NCBI GenBank assembly: GCA_963851245.1
Contig: CAWKOH010000010.1
Coordinates: 254,404-318,403, forward strand
Length of the DNA: 64,000 bases
Source of the DNA: CAWKOH01 sp963851245
Lineage (GTDB): Bacteria; Actinomycetota; Acidimicrobiia; Acidimicrobiales; Palsa-688
Direction: 5' to 3'
Below the pieces are notes generated by a model that saw nothing but the letters and a program-made list of their open reading frames with translations, was not told the DNA's origin and did not search any database. Position numbers and translations under genes: made by a program. Positions within the stretch are counted from its first letter, which is position 1; every line of letters starts with the position of its first letter. This document shows positions 34,695-43,671 of this stretch, in pieces.

Positions 34695-35132
34695 ATGACC
34701 AATACCCCGAGTCCTTCGTTCGAAGTTACGGGTCGGCAGCTGGTTAACTGTGGGGGGCTGCGCTTCGAGGCGACCTTTCGGGCGCCCGCGGGCGCGACGC
34801 TCCGGGTGATGGGGGACCTCGAGGGCGAGGAAACCGAGCTGCTCCGCTTCGACGATTTCATCGAGGCTCCCCACTACCACGTGCCCGCTTCCGGGCCGGC
34901 TATCGAGTTCAACCAGGCCGAGCTCGGTGAACCGTTGGCCTGGTACGTCCTCCAGCTGAGCGACCACCTGACCGACCTGCTCACAGAGGCGGGGTTCACG
35001 CCCGTCCTGGCGAACGTCGATCCGGTTGCCGTCGCCGATCACGCCGGGGAAATCAGGAAGGCGATGGAGGCCTGCGTTCCAGACGGTTATGTACGAGTGC
35101 CCGGAGTGGGACTGCGCCGGTCCCCCGGGTGA
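34695..35132 (+). CDS. Conserved protein of unknown function, 145 aa
   Basis: I do not recognise the family with confidence. The sequence begins MTNTPSPSFEVTGRQLVNCGGLRFEATFRAPAG-like beta-strands and ends with a helix and GYVRVPGVGLRRSPG. It has no signal peptide, transmembrane segment or Cys cluster. GGGAGG lies just before TTG 34692/ATG 34695; ATG is preferred. The methyltransferase GTG follows 8 bp after the stop, so the two genes form a unit. Confidence 0.65.
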   Translation: MTNTPSPSFEVTGRQLVNCGGLRFEATFRAPAGATLRVMGDLEGEETELLRFDDFIEAPHYHVPASGPAIEFNQAELGEPLAWYVLQLSDHLTDLLTEAGFTPVLANVDPVAVADHAGEIRKAMEACVPDGYVRVPGVGLRRSPG

Positions 35133-35140
35133 GCCTATAA

Positions 35141-35813
35141 GTGAGCGGCCACGATCATCACGGGCAGCCACCATTCGGTGAGGCCGCCTGGGACGAGCGT
35201 TACAGATCGTCGGACCGGGTCTGGAGCGGCCAGCCCAACCCGCAGCTCGTAGCCGAGATCGGCGACATGGCCCCGGGCCGAGCCTTGGACGTCGGGTGCG
35301 GCGAGGGCGCGGATGCCATCTGGCTGGCCCGCCGCCACTGGGAGGTCGAAGCCGTCGACATCTCCGGTGTGGCCCTGGAACGAGCCGCCGCGGCACGCTG
35401 AACAGGTCGATCCGGAGGCATCGGGTCGCATCGAGTGGCGCCGGGCCGACCTCATCGTGGAGCCACCGGAACCGGACGCGTTCGACCTGGTCTCCGCGCA
35501 GTTCATGCAGCTGCCCCCGGGGCTTCGCGCCCCGCTGTTCCGGGCCCTGGCAGGCGCCGTCCGACCCGGCGGCACCCTTCTCATCGTGGGGCACCACCCA
35601 TCGGATCTTGGCACCGGGGTCCGCCGGCCACCGATGCCGGAGCTGTTCTACACCGCGGACGATGTAGCCGGATTGCTTGACGGCACCTGGGCTATCGACG
35701 TCAACGAGGCCCGCCCGCGAAAGGCGACCACGACCGATGGAGTCGAAGCAACGATCCATGACGCCGTGCTGCGCGCCACCCGCTCTGGCGCTCCTCGGCC
35801 GGGCCCCCATTGA
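35141..35813 (+). CDS. Class I SAM-dependent methyltransferase, frame-shifted
   Basis: The first frame reads AAWDERYRSSDRVWSGQPNP, then ALDVGCGEGADAIWLAR (motif I, SAM binding) and VDISGVALERAA, and stops at 35401. The protein continues one base later as RHAEQVDPEASGRIEWRRADL and RPGGTLLIVGHHPSDLG to 35813. Removing one base near 35390 restores a 223-residue methyltransferase of normal length. GTG 35141 starts 8 bp after the preceding gene. The family resembles TehB/UbiE-like small-molecule methyltransferases. The lesion is either an assembly error or a recent inactivation. Confidence 0.8.
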
Positions 35814-35814
35814 A

Positions 35815-35829
35815 CGCCCCGGTCGGGCG
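35815..35829. terminator. Short hairpin between convergent genes
   Basis: CGCCC (35815-35819) and GGGCG (35825-35829) pair around a 5-base loop directly after the methyltransferase stop. It is short and has no U-tract; a weak terminator at best. Confidence 0.35.
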
Positions 35830-35834
35830 CCCCT

Positions 35835-35866
35835 GTTGTCTGGCGCAGGTAGTTGTCTAGCGCAGG
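35835..35866. repeat. 15-bp imperfect direct repeat at the end of the Fur gene
   Basis: GTTGTCTGGCGCAGG (35835-35849) and GTTGTCTAGCGCAGG (35852-35866) differ at one base and are 2 bp apart. The difference (CTA for CTG) is exactly the Fur-gene stop codon on the minus strand, so a local duplication has shaped this 3' end. Confidence 0.7.
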
Positions 35867-36309
35867 CCAGTGTCCGGGAATTCGATCGTGGCGGCGTGGG
35901 GGACAGGCGTGCGACAGTTGGGGCAACGGCCTCGGAAAATGATGTCCACGTCGAGTAGCTCGAAGCCGTGCTTCTCGGTGTCGGACAGCTCCAGCGCTTC
36001 GGTGCCCTCGGGGTTTACGTCGCGCAGGGCACCACATCCCACGCAGTACAGATGGTGGTGGGCGGCGGTGGTGTTGGGGTCGTATCGCTTGGGGCCGTCC
36101 CCCGTCGAGATCTCCGTTACCTCGCCCATGTCCACCAGCTCGTTCAAGGTGTTGTAGACGGTGGCCAGGCTGATCTCGGGGAGAAGGAGCTGGGCCTGGC
36201 CGTAGACGGCGTCCGCGGTCAGGTGGATGTGCTCACCGGCCAGAACCTCGGCCACCACTCGGCGCTGGGCCGTGAGCCGCCATCCCCGGTCCCTCAACCG
36301 CTGGACCAA
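35857..36309 (-). CDS. Fur-family (FurA/PerR-type) metalloregulator
   Basis: About 150 residues. The N-terminal winged helix is RLRDRGWRLTAQRRVVAEVL to SLATVYNTLNELVDMG. The metal region is HHHLYCVGCGALRD and the second CxxC is CPNCRTP, a structural zinc site as in PerR/FurA. The only in-frame standard start is TTG 36309, but the GAGGAGG ribosome site sits 5 bases before an ATC codon at 36318, so the true start is unclear. It is divergent from katG, which PerR/FurA proteins commonly repress in response to peroxide. Confidence 0.87.
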   Translation of the reverse strand: MVQRLRDRGWRLTAQRRVVAEVLAGEHIHLTADAVYGQAQLLLPEISLATVYNTLNELVDMGEVTEISTGDGPKRYDPNTTAAHHHLYCVGCGALRDVNPEGTEALELSDTEKHGFELLDVDIIFRGRCPNCRTPVPHAATIEFPDTGLR

Positions 36310-36385
36310 CTCGCTGATGGTTGCCTCCTCACGCTCTATCGACCCGACAATATCTCTGGAGCCGGTACTGGATCAGTTCTCGGTC

Positions 36386-36414
36386 TTGACTCATTCTAAA
36401 CCCGTAGTTAGCGT
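36386..36414 (+). promoter_or_regulatory. Probable katG promoter in an AT-rich Fur-type operator
   Basis: TTGACT (36386-36391) and TAGCGT (36409-36414) are 17 bp apart. The sequence TCTTGACTCATTC resembles the AT-rich FurA operator at mycobacterial furA-katG loci, which also starts with a TTGACT element. It lies between the divergent Fur and katG genes, so one bound repressor could control both. Confidence 0.5.
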
Positions 36415-36513
36415 ACACCCATTGGAGAAGTCAGTTCGAGTTCACGGGGCGCGGCCAACTGTGCGAAGTGAGCTCGCTGGCGGCGAGCAGACCGAGAGAG
36501 GAGAACGACCGAA

Positions 36514-38714
36514 GTGTCAGAACGAGGCAGCGAGAGCGAAAACCCAGTAATCCCCTCCCCGACACCCACGCCGCATCGGCCCCAGACGAACCAGGACTGG
36601 TGGCCGAATCAGCTGGATCTGCAAATTCTGCGCCGGCACTCGGGTCAAGCGGATCCGATAGGCGAGGACTTCGACTACGCCGAAGCGTTCAAGACCCTCG
36701 ACTTGGACGCGCTGAAGAATGACATCTTCGAGGTGATGACGACCTCGCAGGACTGGTGGCCGGCTGACTACGGCCACTACGGGCCCCTGTTCATCCGGAT
36801 GACCTGGCATGCCGCCGGCACCTACCGCATTGCCGACGGCCGGGGTGGAGGGGGCGAGGGTGCTCAGCGCTTCGCCCCTCTCAACAGTTGGCCCGACAAT
36901 GCCAGCCTCGACAAGGCCCGCCGGCTGCTATGGCCCGTCAAGCAGAAATACGGTCGGAAGATCTCCTGGGCCGATCTCATAGTCTTCGCCGGCAACTGCG
37001 CCCTGGAATCCATGGGGTTCAAGACGTTCGGCTTCGGCTTCGGTCGAGAAGACATATGGGAGCCGGACGAAATCTTCTGGGGCCCGGAGGATACGTGGCT
37101 CGGGGATGATCGCTACAGCGGTGAAAGGGACCTGGCCAATCCTTTCGGCGCGGTCCAGATGGGCCTCATCTACGTGAATCCGGAGGGGCCCAATGGCAAC
37201 CCGGACCCGCTGGCGGCCGCTCCCGACATTCGAGAGACCTTCCGACGTATGGCCATGAATGATGAGGAGACAACTGCCCTCATCGTCGGCGGGCACACGT
37301 TCGGCAAGTGCCATGGTGCCGCCGGGGCGGAGTACGTCGGCCCTGAACCGGAGGGTGCGCCCCTCGAGCAGCAAGCCCTCGGCTGGAGGAACACCTTCGG
37401 TAGCGGCATAGGGCGCCAACGCCGTCACGAGCGGCCTCGAGGGCGCATGGACGAACGAGCCGACGAAGTGGGACAACGGCTACCTGGACAACCTGTTCAA
37501 CTACGACTGGGAGCTCACGACGAGCCCCGCCGGAGCCAAGCAATACGCCCCCACGGATCCCTCCGCCCAGGGGACCGTGCCCGACGCGCATGATCCGTCG
37601 AAGCGGCACGCCCCCATGATGCTTACCACGGACCTCTCCTTGAAGATGGATCCGACCTACGCGCCGATCGCGAAACGCTTCCACGAGAATCCGGATCAGC
37701 TCGCAGACGCCTTTGCCAAGGCGTGGTACAAGCTGTTGCACCGTGACATGGGGCCCGTCTCGCGCTACCTGGGTCCGTGGGTCCCGGAGCCGCAGCTATG
37801 GCAAGATCCCGTCCCCGCAGTCGATCACGAGCTGATCGGCGAGAAGGAGATCGCCGATCTTAAGAGCAAGATCCTGGCATCGGGTCTGTCGATCTCCCAG
37901 CTCGTCTCAACGGCCTGGGCGTCGGCGGCGACCTTCCGGGGCACCGACAAGCGGGGCGGGGCCAATGGGGCACGGGTTCGCCTGGCGCCACAAAACGGGT
38001 GGGAGGTCAACGAGCCGACCGAACTCGCCAAGGTGCTTCAGACCCTCGAGCAGATCCAGCAGGACTTCAACGCCTCGCAATCGGGTGCGACGAAGGTATC
38101 GCTCGCTGACCTGATCGTCCTGGGCGGCTGCGCGGCCGTCGAGGAGGCGGCGAGGAAGGCCGGGCACAACGTGACGGTTCCGTTCGCGCCCGGGCGGACT
38201 GACGCCTCCCAGGAGGAAACCGATCGTGGAGTCGTTCGCCGTGCTCGAGCCGGCAGCAGATGGGTTCCGTAGCTATCTCCGCGCCGGAGAGAAGTTGCCA
38301 CCCGAGCAGAGGCTCCTGGACCGGGCCAACCTCTTGACGCTGACCCCACCCGAGATGACCGTGCTCGTCGGCGGCATGCGGGCCCTCAATGCCAACTGCG
38401 GGCAGTCCAGGAACGGCGTCTTCACCAACCGGCCCGAGACGCTGACCAACGACTTCTTCGTGAACCTGCTCGACATGGGAACCGAGTGGAAGGTCTCGTC
38501 CTCGTCCGAGAACACCTTCGAGGGTCGTGATCGGAGCACCGGCCAGGTGAAGTGGAACGCCACTGCGGTCGACCTCGTCTTCGGCGCGAACTCCCAGCTC
38601 CGAGCCATCTCGGAGATCTACGCCTCGGACGACTCGAAGGAGAAGTTCGTGCGTGACTTCGTAGCGGCTTGGGACAAGGTCATGAATCTGGACCGCTTCG
38701 ACCTGAAGCGGTAG
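36514..38714 (+). CDS. katG: Catalase-peroxidase KatG, with two frame shifts
   Basis: Three frames together give a 732-residue KatG. The distal haem site is FIRMTWHAAGTYR (Arg, Trp, His). GLIYVNPEGP and MAMNDEET supply Tyr and Met of the Met-Tyr-Trp adduct. The proximal His is in VGGHTFGKCHGA. The C-terminal duplicated domain is complete, ending LDRFDLKR. One extra base lies in GGG at 37411-37413 (NTFGSGIG then ANAVTSGLEGAW) and one at about 38225 (QEETD then VESFAVLEP). It removes H2O2. It is divergent from the Fur gene. If the lesions are real the enzyme is lost; assembly error is also plausible. Confidence 0.88.
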
Positions 38715-38818
38715 CTCGCGCTCGGCGACGAGGCCGGAGTTCGCCTTCGCAGCTCTGCATGTCAGGCACCTCAGTTCCAGGCCAGGCATTAGCCTGGAGC
38801 ACGCGAGAGGAGCCCGTC

Positions 38819-39103
38819 ATGACGCCCACGTCCGAGCCAGGCCATCTGAGCAACCACCACCGCGACACGCTCGCCCAGATCATGCGGCACCCCGTCAGCC
38901 ACAACATCGAGTGGCGCGCGGTCCTGTCGCTGCTGGAGGCAGTCGGGTCGGTGGATCAGTCCCATGACGGTAAGTTCGTGGTCAGGGTAGGAGCCGAGAC
39001 TCAAACCTTCGATCGACCGAGAGGCAAGGACATCGACACGGGGCAAGTGGTTGATCTGCGCCGCATGCTGACCAACTCCGGATACGGCACCGACGTCGAG
39101 TAA
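38819..39103 (+). CDS. Small conserved protein with HicA-like features, 94 aa
   Basis: ATG 38819 follows GCGAGAGGAGCC. The core NIEWRAVLSLLEAVGSVDQSHDGKFVVRVG and the end TGQVVDLRRMLTNSGYG resemble a small actinobacterial family with a HicA-like dsRNA-binding fold. No antitoxin partner is adjacent, so a toxin role is not supported. It lies downstream of katG in the same direction and ends just before a strong hairpin. Confidence 0.65.
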   Translation: MTPTSEPGHLSNHHRDTLAQIMRHPVSHNIEWRAVLSLLEAVGSVDQSHDGKFVVRVGAETQTFDRPRGKDIDTGQVVDLRRMLTNSGYGTDVE

Positions 39104-39112
39104 GAACCCGGG

Positions 39113-39145
39113 GCAACCGGTGAGGACCACCACCTCACCGGTTGC
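39113..39145. terminator. Bidirectional terminator hairpin
   Basis: GCAACCGGTGAGG (39113-39125) and CCTCACCGGTTGC (39133-39145) are perfect 13-bp arms around a 7-base loop, between two convergent genes. There is no U-tract. As sequenced the P450 stop (39135) falls inside the hairpin; with the frame restored its stop would be at 39151, outside it. Confidence 0.7.
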
Positions 39146-40457
39146 AACCGCTATGGGCCCGGACTCGTGGGCGTGAACTCGAGCTCCAGACGCGTGTCAG
39201 CCCGCGGAGGATGTAGGTCGGCGCGTACTGGTAACGGCGATCACCGGCGGGGCCGTGGGCGACCTCCGAGATCCTGATGTCCTCGGTGCGAGCCAGCAAG
39301 CGGTCGATGCTGACCCGCGCCTCGGCCCGAGCCAGGGATCCGCCGGGGCAGGCGTGGGCGCCTCGCCCGAAGGTGAGATGATCGCGTGAGTTGTCGCGGT
39401 CGAGCTGGAACTCTCCCGGAAAGTTGAAGCGGCGGGGGTCGCGGTTGGCCGCCCCATTCAGCACCATGACCGTCGTGCCGGCGGGAACCTCGACGCCCCC
39501 AACTGCGGCTGACCGGCGGGCCAGCCGGAAATCCCCTTTCACAGGGCTCTCGATGCGCAGGCACTCCTCGACAAAGTCGGGGATTCGATTCGGGTCTTCG
39601 CGCAGGTGCTGCTGGATGTCCGGCCGCTCGCCGAGCACCAGCAGTGACGCGGCGAGGAGTCGCACCGTGGTTTCCTGCCCGGCCGAGAACAGGTTCGCGG
39701 CCAGACGCACCACGTCGATGACCTCAGGGACCGACCCGTCCGGAAAGGTGGCCATAGCCATTTTGGTCAGCACGTCATCGCGAGGCTGGCGCCGGCGCTC
39801 CTCCACGTAAGCGGTCAAGCGCTCGTAGAGGAACTCCAGGGGTGTGTGGCCAAGCGACCCTGAGCCTGTGCTACCGAGCGCATTCGCCCGCCGATGACCG
39901 CCCTGAAGCTCGTCGCGGAACCACTCGTGATCGTCCTCCGGGACACCGAGCAGGTCGGCGATCACATAGAGGGTGAAGGGACCGGCATAGTCGCTGATGA
40001 ACTCGCACCGGCCGCCGTCGATGAACGTGTCGATCTGACCGTCGGCGCGCCGCCACATGAAGTCCTCGTTCTCTCGAAGCCGCTTCGGTGTGAGGAGCCG
40101 CATGAGGAGACCCCGGTGGGCCCGGTGCTTGGGCGGATCCATCGTCGTGACCTGGTCGCTGAAGGGAAGCTCATCCCTGTAGCGCTCGATGAGCCCGCTC
40201 ACGTCATCGCCCTCGAGAGGAACCGGGAAACCAGGGAACGGCCCGGTGACCGAATTGCACGACGAGAAGGTCTCGACGTTGGTGTACACCGACACCGCCT
40301 CCTCGTATCCGGTGACCATGACGACGCCGTGGTGAGGCTCTTTCACCACCGGGCACTTCGAACGGAGGTGATCGAAATACGGGTAGGGGTCCACAATCAA
40401 CTCGTCGCCTCTGAAGAAGTCGAGGCCGTCAAGGTCGTTGGGGTCGATCGCGCTCAC
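39135..40457 (-). CDS. Cytochrome P450, C-terminus probably frame-shifted
   Basis: A 440-residue P450. The haem loop LTFGRGAHACPGGSLARAE gives thiolate Cys370. The I-helix reads FSAGQETTVRLL and the K-helix EECLRIESP. Up to RGLTR the sequence is normal, but the last residues (VWSSSSRPRVRAHSGCNR) look foreign. Shifting frame at the CGCG near 39191-39194 gives RLELEFTPTSPGP and a stop at 39151, the usual P450 ending. GTG 40457 has only a weak GGGG ribosome site. It is divergent from the iron-transport cluster. Substrate unknown. Confidence 0.92.
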   Translation of the reverse strand: MSAIDPNDLDGLDFFRGDELIVDPYPYFDHLRSKCPVVKEPHHGVVMVTGYEEAVSVYTNVETFSSCNSVTGPFPGFPVPLEGDDVSGLIERYRDELPFSDQVTTMDPPKHRAHRGLLMRLLTPKRLRENEDFMWRRADGQIDTFIDGGRCEFISDYAGPFTLYVIADLLGVPEDDHEWFRDELQGGHRRANALGSTGSGSLGHTPLEFLYERLTAYVEERRRQPRDDVLTKMAMATFPDGSVPEVIDVVRLAANLFSAGQETTVRLLAASLLVLGERPDIQQHLREDPNRIPDFVEECLRIESPVKGDFRLARRSAAVGGVEVPAGTTVMVLNGAANRDPRRFNFPGEFQLDRDNSRDHLTFGRGAHACPGGSLARAEARVSIDRLLARTEDIRISEVAHGPAGDRRYQYAPTYILRGLTRVWSSSSRPRVRAHSGCNR

Positions 40458-40716
40458 CCCGAAAGCCTAGATCGCAGAGACAAGTAGTTGACATTCGGGG
40501 TTCGGGCGCCACCCGGCCCCGGCAGTCCGGGGGCCGGCCCGGAAAACGTCATTATCTGGCCTTCCAGCCGGCAAGCAGGGAGGAGCAGCACGAAGTTCGC
40601 GCTGCTCGAAGAGCCTTGCCCACGAGGTCATATCGGTCGGTGCCTGTAGGCCGTACCGCGCCGGATGGCGCCGTATCACGCCGTGCAGGCAGGACGGAAA
40701 CGTCTATACATGGGGG

Positions 40717-42354
40717 ATGCTCGAGTTGAGCAGGGATCCCGCCTCGAGCGGTGCAGCTACCCATGGGCGCCGTGAGCCAGCGAGGGCAGCCGGAGCAAGG
40801 GCCATGCTGGGCGGCATGCCTCGGAGCCTGGCCCTGATCTGCTTGTTGGTGGCCGCGATCGTGGTCTCACCAGTGGTGATCACGATTGTCCAGGCATTTC
40901 AGGGCGGCATTTCGGCTGTCAATACCGCCCTCCGGGCCAGTTCGTCGCTGGTCCTGCTGGGCCACACCGCTCTCGTGGCCCTCGTCGCCACTCCGGTGTG
41001 CGGCATCTTCGGGGTGGTGACCGCCTGGTTCGTCGAACGGACCAACCTGCCGGGCCGAAAGCTGTGGGCGCTGCTCGTGGTGGCCCCCCTGGTGGTACCG
41101 CTGTTCGTCACCAGTTATGCATATGCCAACCTGGGGACCTCGCTCAACGGGTTCTGGGGCGCGACCGCCATCATCGCCTTCTCCTATTACCCGATCGTGT
41201 TCCTGCTCGTCGCCGCCAGCCTGCGGGTGATGGACCCGGCTCTGGAGGAGACGGCCGGCGCTCTCGGGCTGGGTCCCTGGAGCACATTCTTCCGGGTCGT
41301 GATGCCACAACTTCGCCCTGCACTCTACGGGGGCTTGTTGCTCGTAGCACTGGACGCGCTGGTCGAGTTCGACGCCTTTGTGGCCTTCAAGTACCAGACC
41401 TTCACCCTGGACATCTACGCCCAGTACCGGCTCAGCTTCAGTGCGTCCGGGGCCGCCGCCCTTTCGTTCTTCTCGATCGTTCTCTGCGTCGTCATCCTGG
41501 TGGGTGAGACTCTCCTGCGCGGCGGAGCCAACTACACCCGGATCAGCGGCGGGGTCAGACGGCCGGCTGCGCACTATGAGCTGGGACGGGGGGCGCCGGT
41601 CGCGGTGATCGGTTTCGCCGCTTTGGTGACCGTAAGCCTGGGCATCCCTGTCGGCATGCTGGTGTACTGGTTCACCCAGAGCTCCTCAGCAGCACTTTCG
41701 GCCGCGGCCGCCGGTTTGAGCTATCTGGGTCCAGCCACGCTGACCTCGGTTCTCGTCGGAGCTGGTGCGGCGGTGGTGGCCCTGCTGCTGGCGCTACCAA
41801 TCGCCGTCATGGCCGTCCGCTATCGCGGCAGGGTCCCTACGCTGCTCGAGCGCAGCATCTATCTCTCCTTCGCACTCCCCGACCTGGTCGCTGCTATCGC
41901 CCTTGCCTACGCGGCGAGCCACCTGGTTCATGTCCTCTACGAATCCGTGGCCTTGCTGGTGCTGGCCGAGGCTCTACTCTTTGTCCCTTTCGCAGTGGTG
42001 GCACTGCGCAGCACGCTTGGGCTCATCGAACCGGCGCTCGAAGACTCCGCCCGGGCGTTGGGTCTGGGTCCCCTCCGTGCTCTGTGGCGGGTCACCCTGC
42101 CGCTCGCCCGTCCTGGTCTGGCAGCCGGCGGCGTGCTGGTGTTCGCCTTCGTACTGGGCGACCTTTCCACCGCGCAGGTGCTCTTGCCTCCATCGATGTA
42201 CACGCTTGGCACCGTGTTCTGGGCCAACAGCAGCACCGTGGCTTACGCCGCGGCGGCCCCCTATGGAGCGGTGCTGATCGGGTTGTCCTTGATGGCTACT
42301 TACGTGCTCATGAGTCGCTTCGGCAAGGTTCGCTCGCTGGACGCTCGCCCATGA
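40717..42354 (+). CDS. Fe3+-type ABC transporter, two-domain permease (first set)
   Basis: A 545-residue inner-membrane protein with about 12 predicted helices in two homologous halves. Each half carries an EAA-type ATPase contact loop: EETAGALGLGPWSTFFRVV and EDSARALGLGPLRALWRVT. This is the FbpB/SfuB architecture for ferric iron (also used for thiamin). ATG 40717 could be a leaderless start (TATACA 6 bp before); ATG 40804 has AAGGG just before it and gives a more usual N-terminus. The ATPase gene follows after 15 bp. Confidence 0.88.
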   Translation: MLELSRDPASSGAATHGRREPARAAGARAMLGGMPRSLALICLLVAAIVVSPVVITIVQAFQGGISAVNTALRASSSLVLLGHTALVALVATPVCGIFGVVTAWFVERTNLPGRKLWALLVVAPLVVPLFVTSYAYANLGTSLNGFWGATAIIAFSYYPIVFLLVAASLRVMDPALEETAGALGLGPWSTFFRVVMPQLRPALYGGLLLVALDALVEFDAFVAFKYQTFTLDIYAQYRLSFSASGAAALSFFSIVLCVVILVGETLLRGGANYTRISGGVRRPAAHYELGRGAPVAVIGFAALVTVSLGIPVGMLVYWFTQSSSAALSAAAAGLSYLGPATLTSVLVGAGAAVVALLLALPIAVMAVRYRGRVPTLLERSIYLSFALPDLVAAIALAYAASHLVHVLYESVALLVLAEALLFVPFAVVALRSTLGLIEPALEDSARALGLGPLRALWRVTLPLARPGLAAGGVLVFAFVLGDLSTAQVLLPPSMYTLGTVFWANSSTVAYAAAAPYGAVLIGLSLMATYVLMSRFGKVRSLDARP

Positions 42355-42369
42355 CCGAAGGTAGCTGGC

Positions 42370-43434
42370 ATGGCTGAGCTCCGATGCGAGCATCTGGCCG
42401 CATCATATGGACCCCGCACAGTGCTCGACGATGTCAACCTGGTGGTCCCCGAGGGGAGGCTCACCGCCATTCTCGGTGCTTCGGGCAGCGGGAAGACCAC
42501 GCTGCTCCGCGTGATCGTCGGGTTCGCCCGCGCCGAGCAAGGCACCGTTACGGTCGGAGGGAGGCTGGTGGCCGGCGGAGGGCGCTCCCACGTTCCCCCC
42601 CACCGTCGGGGTGTCGGATATGTGGCGCAGGAAGGGGCGCTTTACCCACATCTGAGCGTCGGTCAGAACGTGGGATTCGGACTGTCCCGCGCTGAACGAA
42701 GGCGGTCAACTCGTATCGGTGAGGTACTCGAGCTGGTCGGGCTGGATGAGAGCTATTCGGAACGGCGAGCTGATCAGCTGTCGGGGGGAGAGCAACGGCG
42801 AGTGTCACTCGCCCGCGCCCTGGCCCCTGGCCCTCGCCTGGTCCTGCTGGACGAACCCTTCTCCGGTCTCGACGCCTCACTGCGGGTAGAGACCCGCCGA
42901 GCCGTGCTTAGTGCGCTCGACGCAGCGGGCACCACCGCCGTACTCGTAACACATGACCAGGCCGAGGCGCTCTCGATGGGTCACGAAGTCGCCGTGCTCC
43001 GCGACGGGCGCCTGGTGCAGACCGCCTCCCCAATGGATCTCTACAGGACGCCGATCGACATCGATGTGGCCCGATTCGTTGGTGATGCGGTCGTTCTTCC
43101 CGGCCACGCCTGTGCGGGGAGAGTCACGTCTGCGCTGGGGACCCAGCCTTTCATCGGCGAGCGGCTCGAAGGGCCCGTCCACGTCATGGTCAGGCCCGAG
43201 CAGATCGTGTTGCACCGGACCCGCCCGGCCGGTACTGCCTCCCCTGGGCTCGGACCTCCGACCGCGACCGTTATGGACTGTACCTACTACGGGTCCGAGA
43301 TCGTTGTCCGCCTCTCGTTGGGCGGCTCTTCCGACCCGGTGACCGCCAGATGCTACAGCCACGATGAGCCCGAACCCGGCGAGGTGGTGGAACTCGGCGT
43401 CACGGGCCCGGTCGTCGCCTACCCGCTCGGTTGA
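42370..43434 (+). CDS. Fe3+-type ABC transporter ATPase (first set)
   Basis: A 354-residue FbpC/PotA-like ATPase. Walker A is GASGSGKTT, the signature LSGGEQRRVSLARAL, Walker B LVLLDEPFSGLD and the switch His lies in VLVTHDQAEAL. A C-terminal TOBE-like domain contains HVMVRPEQIVLHRT. It pairs with the permease 15 bp upstream. The binding-protein gene follows after about 240 bp. It is a clear paralogue of the second ATPase in this cluster. Confidence 0.92.
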   Translation: MAELRCEHLAASYGPRTVLDDVNLVVPEGRLTAILGASGSGKTTLLRVIVGFARAEQGTVTVGGRLVAGGGRSHVPPHRRGVGYVAQEGALYPHLSVGQNVGFGLSRAERRRSTRIGEVLELVGLDESYSERRADQLSGGEQRRVSLARALAPGPRLVLLDEPFSGLDASLRVETRRAVLSALDAAGTTAVLVTHDQAEALSMGHEVAVLRDGRLVQTASPMDLYRTPIDIDVARFVGDAVVLPGHACAGRVTSALGTQPFIGERLEGPVHVMVRPEQIVLHRTRPAGTASPGLGPPTATVMDCTYYGSEIVVRLSLGGSSDPVTARCYSHDEPEPGEVVELGVTGPVVAYPLG

Positions 43435-43671
43435 GAGTCGACGGCAGGTCCCCGGCGCCGCCAACCGCCCGGCAGGCGTCCGATCCGCCCTTTTTCGAGG
43501 GCACCCCGGCGAACAGCGATCGGGCGACCGGGCTGGAACCCGGAGGTTCTGTTCTGCTCGCCTTGCGCCTGATCTTAACCGTACCTAATCTTGTGGCTGT
43601 TGCTTACCAAACACGAGATGGCCAGGTCACGCAAACTGCGACTCCTGGGGCGGGTGAGGAGACGAACAACG

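Noticed and set aside
38819..39103. HicA-type toxin of a toxin-antitoxin pair
   Set aside because: No antitoxin-like gene lies on either side; the neighbours are katG and a P450.
43575..43588. TTAACCGTACCTAA before the iron-binding protein as an IdeR/DtxR box
   Set aside because: Only one half-site fits the 19-bp consensus; the palindrome fails, so it is not listed as a feature although the context (iron uptake) is attractive.
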